36,270 nucleotides of DNA from the IMG/VR virus record IMGVR_UViG_3300042891_000140, positions 1 to 36,270 of that record; one strand, 5' to 3'. The DNA is from a virus. This document shows positions 32,129 through 36,270 of this stretch, piece by piece; position 1 is the first letter of the stretch, and each line of letters begins with the position of its first letter. The notes beneath the pieces were generated by a model that ran no database searches, was not told the origin of the DNA, and was given only the letters and a program-made list of their open reading frames with translations. Made by a program: the position numbers and the translations under genes.

Positions 32129-34105
32129 TTAGTCTTTGGTCATTCCATACCGCTTGTGAACACCGACCCCCGCATCAAGCGGGATGCCCGGTAAATATGG
32201 CGGCTCCATAGTCATCTGCGCCAAGACCCAAGTCTTAGCGTAATCTTCGTCTCCTTCCGGTATCACGGCGATCAATTCGTCATGCACCGTGCCTACCAAA
32301 GGGTACTTCTTCGCAACCCTTAGCATCCCGTCTGTCATGACGCAGCGCGCCGTGCCTTGAACAATGTTGTTGGTGATCTTCCCGGCGTACAGCTTGATGC
32401 GCTTCTTGCCGTCAGCGTACGACCACTGGGATCGACCACCCTCGTCCTTGTCCTGGCGGAGATCAGGATACCGCATCGCCATGCCACTTGGCAAGACGAT
32501 TTGTTCCTTGCGGAACGTGATGCACTTGTGCTTGTATTCCTTGCCCCGGTACAGGCTGTACTCGATCAGTTCCTGGCACAGGTTCCAGAACTCCACCACG
32601 GGCTGCGAGGCGGCGCGGTACTTGTCGATAATGGCCTTGGCCGCTAGGCAGTGGATGGCCAACTCCAGGGTAGAGCAGGTGTGCGGGATGGCCTCCAGCT
32701 TCTTGAGGTTCTCGTCCCACTCTAGGAAGCGCCTGACATCCTCGCCCGTGACGCCCAGAACCTTGGCGTCCTCCTTGGTGTAGCGCAGCGGCTTGGCGCC
32801 CAGGAACCCCACCAGAAGCTGCGCGGCGAACGACGCCCAGCCCAACTGATAGCCCGCCCCGATCAGCGCGCTCTTGGCTGCTTGCCGCTCCACGGGGTGC
32901 GTGTCCTTGGTCAGGCCCGGGATGCCGAACATCTGTGCGCCGAACTGGGCGTAGGCATCACTCCCTGATCTAAAAATATCCAACAGCGCGTCGTTGTCCG
33001 ACAGCACGCCGAGCACACGTGGCTCGATCTGCGCCAAGTCCCCTGCAACTAAAAGACTACCCTGCGGGGCCATGATGGCGTTGCGCAGGAAGCTGCCACG
33101 CTTGAGGTTCTGCATGTTGATGGCCGACCCCTTGCTCGCCGTCCACCGCCCGGTGCCTGCGCCGAAGTAACTCAGCGGGACCGGCAACCGGCCACGGTGC
33201 GCGATGTCGAGGAAGCGTTGTGCACGCGTGCGCTCACTGGTGGACTTGACCTTCAGCCTTGCTTGGCACAGCAGCATCACGTCTTCGTTGTCGCTGTTGA
33301 GCAGCGCCTGAAAGAGGGCGTCATTTTTCGCAAGCGCGTACGTTTCAAGCCCCGTGGTCTTGCTGGTTTTGATCGGCGGAGGAACTCCGATTTGTTCGAG
33401 GAGCGCAGCAAACTGGTCGTTTGAAGCAAGCGCAGCCTCATCCACGCCGAGCCTCTGTAGCAGTCCTTCACGGGCTTCCCTTTCTTCTACGATGGCCGCT
33501 TTCAGCATCCCCCGGTCGAGTTCCAGCAGCGGCCTCGTGTACATCTTGAGCGTGATGTCGATGAGGCGCAGTTCCTTGGGCGGGAACCCGGGCATCAAGC
33601 GATCAAAGATCGCTTCGCACAACGCCACGTCGTGCTTGCAGTAGTCAGCCAGTTCCTGCTCCACCTCGAAGGAGATGGACTCCAACATCCCGTCCGTGCT
33701 GTGCACCGCCTGACCCTTGGGTGGGAGTTCAAACTCGGCAGCAAGCGTAGCCAGACTATTACCCACCTCGATGCCGCGCAGCGCGCGGGCCATGCTGAGC
33801 GTGTCGAAGATGAAGGCGGGTTGAACCCCGAAGCGCCAGGACAGGATCGTCACGTCGAACTGGGCGTTGTGTGCCAGGACTGCCGTCTCGTTCCAATTTA
33901 TTCCATCGGCCCACGCCTGGATGTCCTTGCCGCGCACCCAGACGGCAGCACCTTCTTCCCCCACCTCTTTCCAGCACAACCCCCAAGCCTTGAAGCGCGG
34001 GTCGCGGACGTACTCCTCGGTGGTCATCTTGGACAGGGTGTATTCCTTCCTGTCCCAGGCAGTCTCAAAGTCAAGCGCGATCACTCGCGTGAAAGGTAGG
34101 CTCAT
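32129..34105 (-). CDS. Family A DNA polymerase with 3'-5' exonuclease
   Basis: A 658-residue replicative polymerase. The exonuclease has Asp12 and Glu14 (ALDFET), Asp84 (NAQFD) and Tyr155-x3-Asp159 (YCKHD), the DEDDy set. The polymerase has motif A AGDLAQIEPR (Asp356), motif B RQAAKSALIGAGYQLG (Lys411, Tyr419) and motif C VHDEL (Asp609, Glu610). There is no 5'-3' exonuclease domain. Residue 415, in the position matching Phe762 of E. coli Pol I, is Ile (see findings). TAAGGAG precedes the ATG. It probably works with the primase-helicase and ssDNA-binding protein downstream. No T7-type thioredoxin-binding loop is obvious. Confidence 0.94.
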   Translation of the reverse strand: MSLPFTRVIALDFETAWDRKEYTLSKMTTEEYVRDPRFKAWGLCWKEVGEEGAAVWVRGKDIQAWADGINWNETAVLAHNAQFDVTILSWRFGVQPAFIFDTLSMARALRGIEVGNSLATLAAEFELPPKGQAVHSTDGMLESISFEVEQELADYCKHDVALCEAIFDRLMPGFPPKELRLIDITLKMYTRPLLELDRGMLKAAIVEEREAREGLLQRLGVDEAALASNDQFAALLEQIGVPPPIKTSKTTGLETYALAKNDALFQALLNSDNEDVMLLCQARLKVKSTSERTRAQRFLDIAHRGRLPVPLSYFGAGTGRWTASKGSAINMQNLKRGSFLRNAIMAPQGSLLVAGDLAQIEPRVLGVLSDNDALLDIFRSGSDAYAQFGAQMFGIPGLTKDTHPVERQAAKSALIGAGYQLGWASFAAQLLVGFLGAKPLRYTKEDAKVLGVTGEDVRRFLEWDENLKKLEAIPHTCSTLELAIHCLAAKAIIDKYRAASQPVVEFWNLCQELIEYSLYRGKEYKHKCITFRKEQIVLPSGMAMRYPDLRQDKDEGGRSQWSYADGKKRIKLYAGKITNNIVQGTARCVMTDGMLRVAKKYPLVGTVHDELIAVIPEGDEDYAKTWVLAQMTMEPPYLPGIPLDAGVGVHKRYGMTKD

Positions 34106-34113
34106 GCTTCTCC

Positions 34114-34386
34114 TTAGTGTTTTGTTTCTGTCTCAGTCGTGATCGCGTCCTCGATGAAGACGTTGAGCGCCGTGTTGACTATGCGCACCGACTCGTCGTA
34201 TGAGGCGTTCAGCCCCATCGTCGTCATGCACTCGCCCTTCTCAAGCAGTATGAGCACGCCTTGCGTGTTGTCTTCCGAGAAGGCGCGGAACAGCGTCTTG
34301 ATGGCGTGGATCAGCGCCTCCTTCTTCTCCGGCTCCATGTTGGCGACCTCCGCCTCCATGTAGCGCCCGTAATCTTCATTGTTCAT
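34114..34386 (-). CDS. Small acidic hypothetical protein
   Basis: A 90-residue protein. The start is ATG 34386, eight bases after GGAG; an ATG at 34404 would contain that site, so I reject it. The protein is helical and acidic: DYGRYMEAEVANMEPEKKEAL, LFRAFSEDNTQGVLILLEKG, then ESVRIVNTALNVFIEDA. A segment with DNTQGVLILLEKGECMTTMGLNASYDE reads like a small beta sheet. It overlaps the end of the nuclease gene by 11 bases and lies directly before the polymerase. Function unknown. Confidence 0.7.
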   Translation of the reverse strand: MNNEDYGRYMEAEVANMEPEKKEALIHAIKTLFRAFSEDNTQGVLILLEKGECMTTMGLNASYDESVRIVNTALNVFIEDAITTETETKH

Positions 34387-34684
34387 GTAGTTGACTCCTA
34401 GCATCTAACCACCCCTGTAGTTCGTTGATGTTGTCCTCGTTGATCACGAGGGTCGTGCCGCCTGCCGTGCGTATCTTGAGCATCTCGGCTTCCTGCAGGG
34501 CGGTTGGTTTGTTCTTGCCTGCCTTGCACTCGATGGCCAGGAAGTGGCCATCGCAGCAGGCGATGATGTCGGGGATGCCCACCCTACCGTAGCCCGAGGC
34601 CACGGGGAAGAAGTAGTAAACCTTATGGGCATTGAGCAGTGTCACGCACTGCTTCTTGACCTTGACTTCGGGGGTTGTAGCCAT
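34376..34684 (-). CDS. VRR-NUC type nuclease
   Basis: A 102-residue nuclease. The ATG at 34684 has GGAG seven bases upstream; the longer frame up to 34849 is an antisense-like extension inside the preceding gene. The core is GRVGIPDIIACCDGHFLAIE CK AG with Asp39, Glu52 and Lys54 and a following Gln64 (ALQEAEM), the PD-(D/E)XK set of the VRR-NUC family. This stand-alone form occurs widely in phages; related domains resolve branched DNA. Its first 62 bases overlap the end of the upstream winged-helix gene. A role in Holliday junction or replication-fork cleavage is plausible from the family. Confidence 0.86.
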   Translation of the reverse strand: MATTPEVKVKKQCVTLLNAHKVYYFFPVASGYGRVGIPDIIACCDGHFLAIECKAGKNKPTALQEAEMLKIRTAGGTTLVINEDNINELQGWLDARSQLHEQ

Positions 34685-34940
34685 CGGGCAACTCCAGTTT
34701 GTAGACCCACAAGCCATCGCGTATGCGCTTCCTGTGGACGGTGTATTCACCGAACTTCTTCTTGCGAAGGTCGCGTATGCGGGCGCTGACCGAGGCATCG
34801 GAGCCGCCACATCGAACCACCAACTCGGCCAGCGTGTGCCACTGGCCATCGAACATCACATCTCGAACACGGCCTAGCTGCGTGAGCAGCCTATCCTTGT
34901 CTTTCTCTGGGTCGTAGGTGACCCCGCCAAATAAGCCCAT
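34623..34940 (-). CDS. Winged-helix DNA-binding protein
   Basis: A 105-residue protein with AAAGGAG before GCAATG. Residues 15-75 read as a winged helix: DRLLTQLGRVRDVMFDGQWH, LAELVVRCGGSDASVSARIRDL (recognition helix DASVSARIRDLRKKKFG), then a beta wing (YTVHRKRIRDGLWVYKLE). The C-terminal ~20 residues are disordered and overlap the VRR-NUC start. It is the first gene after the largest minus-strand gap, so it may control the following replication genes. Confidence 0.76.
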   Translation of the reverse strand: MGLFGGVTYDPEKDKDRLLTQLGRVRDVMFDGQWHTLAELVVRCGGSDASVSARIRDLRKKKFGEYTVHRKRIRDGLWVYKLELPDGYNPRSQGQEAVRDTAQCP

Positions 34941-35105
34941 TGCTTTCTCCTTTGGTTGTGGGTGAGGGGGTGATGCAGATTCCTAGCCCCCTCGGTCTAG
35001 GTAAACGGATGCTTGCGCAGCAAGTACTTTCAGGCGGCACTGTGCAAGCGGTAAAAGTGGGTCGCATCTGCAAGGCTTGCCACCGTTACCAAACCAACGC
35101 GCCGC
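34941..35105. other. Largest gap of the replication arm (165 bases)
   Basis: No minus-strand gene is convincing here. The gap holds two small inverted repeats, CCTAG...CTAGG (34982-35001) and CTTGC-GCA-GCAAG (around 35011-35024), and no clear sigma70 promoter. A plus-strand frame from ATG 34973 with GAGGGGG before it encodes a 64-residue product with a CKACH motif, but it runs against all neighbours. The gap may be a regulatory leader for the winged-helix gene. Confidence 0.4.
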
Positions 35106-35402
35106 CTATGATTTCTTTGCCTGCTCTACCTCAAGCAGCTTGTCGATGTAGTGGCGCGCCTTCTTGAGGTCTTCTATTCCGTTCTTGTGTCGCCATCGAC
35201 TGAGGTACTTGACGGCGTTGCCATCCAAGTAGCCAAGATTCCAGTCAATGATGGCGTCCCAGGGTTCGATTTGGAACTGCTTGTAGTGGTTGCCCGCGAC
35301 TTGCGTATCGTTTGCTCGTGGCGGTGGGGGTTGTTGTGCAGGTCCAGCCGCAGGTCTTTCGGCGTCCCCACTGTCGTGAACCTTTGTTTGCACTGTGAGC
35401 AT
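35106..35402 (-). CDS. DUF3310 protein
   Basis: A 98-residue protein with GAAGGAG before the ATG. Residues ~36-95 match the DUF3310 (SaV-like) signature: VAGNHYKQF, IEPWDAI, GYLDGNAVKYLSRW and IEDLKKARHYIDKLLE. DUF3310 occurs in very many phages and is often fused to or placed beside nucleotide-metabolism genes; its biochemical role is not settled. The first ~30 residues (Pro/Gln-rich linker) are read in another frame by the zinc-ribbon gene. Stop TAG at 35106-35108 borders the largest gap. Confidence 0.88.
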   Translation of the reverse strand: MLTVQTKVHDSGDAERPAAGPAQQPPPPRANDTQVAGNHYKQFQIEPWDAIIDWNLGYLDGNAVKYLSRWRHKNGIEDLKKARHYIDKLLEVEQAKKS

Positions 35403-35485
35403 TCATATCTCCTTCTCTTCAGGCCACCAGTTGTGGCTCTAACTTCAAGGGCGTGGGCTCTCGCTCCACACTCGGGGCACTGCAT
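35174..35485 (-). CDS. NrdR-like zinc-ribbon protein, long overlap with DUF3310
   Basis: A 103-residue frame starting MQCPECGARAHALEVRATT with GGAG upstream. Residues 1-40 closely follow the zinc ribbon of NrdR (Cys3, Cys6, Cys29, Cys32, then RRRYEC...RFTT), without the ATP-cone domain that NrdR has after it. Such ribbons may bind promoters or the replication machinery. The gene overlaps the upstream HTH gene by 67 bases and the DUF3310 gene by 229 bases in another frame. Residues ~41-103 (KDLRLDLHNNPHRHEQTIRK, then Ser/Thr-rich) have no fold signature, so the useful part may be only the ribbon. Confidence 0.7.
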   Translation of the reverse strand: MQCPECGARAHALEVRATTGGLKRRRYECSQCKQRFTTVGTPKDLRLDLHNNPHRHEQTIRKSRATTTSSSKSNPGTPSLTGILATWMATPSSTSVDGDTRTE

Positions 35486-35829
35486 GATGTCAACATCTCC
35501 ATGAGTTTGATCTGCTTCTTCTTGGTGCGGTAGGCACGCTGCCGCTCGGCCTGCGTCTTCTTCTGACGCCGCTTGTCGTTGCCCACACCAAGTTTGTAGA
35601 TTTTCGCCAGATCACGGCCACGTGGGTCTTTCTCCCAGGCAGCAATATGGGCGGCACCCGCGCGATGCAACTCCCTGGTGTATTGGCACACGGTCACGTA
35701 GTGAAGGCCCGTCATCTCAGCCAGTTCGGTACACGTGTAGGTGCCTTCGAGGAGGAGCTTGATCAACTGCGCCTGCATGATCGCGTTGATCTTGATCTGG
35801 CGCTTGCCTTTGGGGCTTGGTGGGTTCAA
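35419..35829 (-). CDS. HTH regulator
   Basis: A 136-residue basic protein. The TTG start at 35829 is supported by AGGA seven bases upstream and by a TTGA overlap with the upstream stop; the next ATG (35778) has no ribosome site. Residues 18-62 fit a winged or tri-helical HTH: IMQAQLIKLLLEGTYTCTEL, AEMTGLHYVTVCQYTRELHRAG. Residues 65-110 are strongly basic (NDKRRQKKTQAERQRAYRTKKK). It is probably an early transcription factor of the replication arm. The C-terminal part overlaps the zinc-ribbon gene. Confidence 0.78.
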   Translation of the reverse strand: MNPPSPKGKRQIKINAIMQAQLIKLLLEGTYTCTELAEMTGLHYVTVCQYTRELHRAGAAHIAAWEKDPRGRDLAKIYKLGVGNDKRRQKKTQAERQRAYRTKKKQIKLMEMLTSCSAPSVEREPTPLKLEPQLVA

Positions 35830-36050
35830 GTTTTTTTCCTTAATCGAATCAGTTCGTCAAGCATCCGCTCCATCTGATCTGCGGCGTGTAAATGGAACGG
35901 GCTGATGGGGATGGCGCGTGCGAGGGTTCTCATCATGCCGATGGTCACCCGCGCTGATCTCTCAGACACTTTTTGTTTTGGCTTTGGCTCCGCATCGATC
36001 TGCGCCAGTACCTTGGCCCCTTTCTGGTTTGCGTTGTGGTCGCCGCTCAT
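35826..36050 (-). CDS. Small basic hypothetical protein
   Basis: A 74-residue protein with an N-terminal Lys/Gln-rich region (NQKGAKVLAQIDAEPKPKQK) and a helix near the end (FHLHAADQMERMLDELIRLRKK). The start overlaps the upstream stop as ATGA and the stop overlaps the next start as TTGA, so it is translated within a chain of coupled genes. GGGGGCGGGA lies before the ATG. No domain is recognised. Confidence 0.66.
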   Translation of the reverse strand: MSGDHNANQKGAKVLAQIDAEPKPKQKVSERSARVTIGMMRTLARAIPISPFHLHAADQMERMLDELIRLRKKT

Positions 36051-36268
36051 TCCCGCCCCCTTGCTCTGATGGCGGCGGCGATGTACTTCGGGTGCTGCAC
36101 AGCCATGTCTTCAATCAACTCCGCACACGCCTCACGTTCGGCCAGTACAGCCTTCTCAATCAACTCCTCTACGCTCACGGTCAACATCTCTTCCGGTATC
36201 TCGCCCACCTGCATCTTGCCGTCGGCGTCTTGGTAGTAGCCGTAAGTGCGGAACTTGTACTCAGCCAT
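36047..36268 (-). CDS. Small hypothetical protein with IRARG ending
   Basis: A 73-residue protein, ATG at 36268, two bases from the right edge, so its ribosome site is not visible. The N-terminal half is beta-like (YKFRTYGYYQDADGKMQVGEI), the second half a helix (ELIEKAVLAEREACAELIEDMA) ending AAAIRARGRE. The AEREACAE...IRARG pattern is common in small phage proteins of unknown role. If an earlier in-frame start lies beyond the edge, the gene could be longer. Confidence 0.68.
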   Translation of the reverse strand: MAEYKFRTYGYYQDADGKMQVGEIPEEMLTVSVEELIEKAVLAEREACAELIEDMAVQHPKYIAAAIRARGRE

Positions 36269-36270
36269 GA

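Noticed and set aside
34685-34849. Upstream extension of the VRR-NUC gene to 34849
   Set aside because: The extra 55 residues (Ser, Pro, Arg, Ala-rich) are read out of frame from the winged-helix gene. The ATG at 34684 has a proper ribosome site and starts right before the nuclease fold.
1-36270. tRNA genes, rRNA, CRISPR arrays, insertion sequences
   Set aside because: No cloverleaf with matching T-loop, no regularly spaced repeats and no transposase frame were noticed. A covariance-model scan was not possible, so a tRNA cannot be fully excluded.

Overview
The window is a 36.3 kb piece of a tailed double-stranded DNA bacteriophage, most likely podovirus-like, and nearly every base is coding. 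No bacterial housekeeping gene, rRNA, tRNA, CRISPR array or insertion sequence is visible. A nozzle-like tail protein, very large internal-virion-type proteins, a family A DNA polymerase and a holin/endolysin cassette support the assignment. The GC-rich composition and the protein styles resemble uncultured aquatic phages of Gram-negative bacteria, but the host cannot be read from the sequence. Terminase, portal and major capsid genes are not here and should lie beyond an edge. No integrase or clear lysogeny repressor is seen, so a lytic lifestyle is more likely.

Layout. Bases 1-24426 are all plus strand. (1) Bases 1-3973 hold a tail-fibre module: a left-truncated fibre with a self-cleaving S74 chaperone, two small proteins, a repeat fibre, a glycine-rich adhesin-like protein and a small tip-type protein. 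(2) Bases 3960-6234 hold a cupin protein followed by a tightly overlapped membrane/lysis cassette: coiled-coil membrane protein, DUF4337-like protein, holin candidate and GH24 endolysin. (3) Bases 6250-9452 hold two large virion proteins, the first nozzle-like. (4) Bases 9500-24426 hold four huge internal-virion candidates, one with a peptidoglycan hydrolase domain and one of 2820 residues with an HExxH protease motif and an LPD38-like C-terminus.

Bases 24380-36268 are all minus strand, transcribed from the right edge towards the centre. Early genes are small regulators (HTH proteins, an NrdR-like zinc ribbon, a DUF3310 protein). Next come a VRR-NUC nuclease, family A polymerase, a tiny HExxH protein, a Cas4/AddB-like Fe-S nuclease, an HNH protein, an SNF2-type helicase, a coiled-coil protein, a probable ssDNA-binding protein, an HTH protein and a primase-helicase. 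Together these form a replication and recombination module. The two transcription units meet tail to tail at about 24.4 kb with overlapping 3' ends.

The most interesting parts are the four-gene ejection-type block (about 41% of the window), a GG-box motif shared by three neighbouring virion proteins, a C(UUCG)G hairpin directly before an HTH gene, a repeated ribosome-binding-site module restricted to the replication arm, an unusual isoleucine at the polymerase O-helix position that typifies phage PolA subtypes, and a long out-of-frame overlap between the zinc-ribbon and DUF3310 genes.
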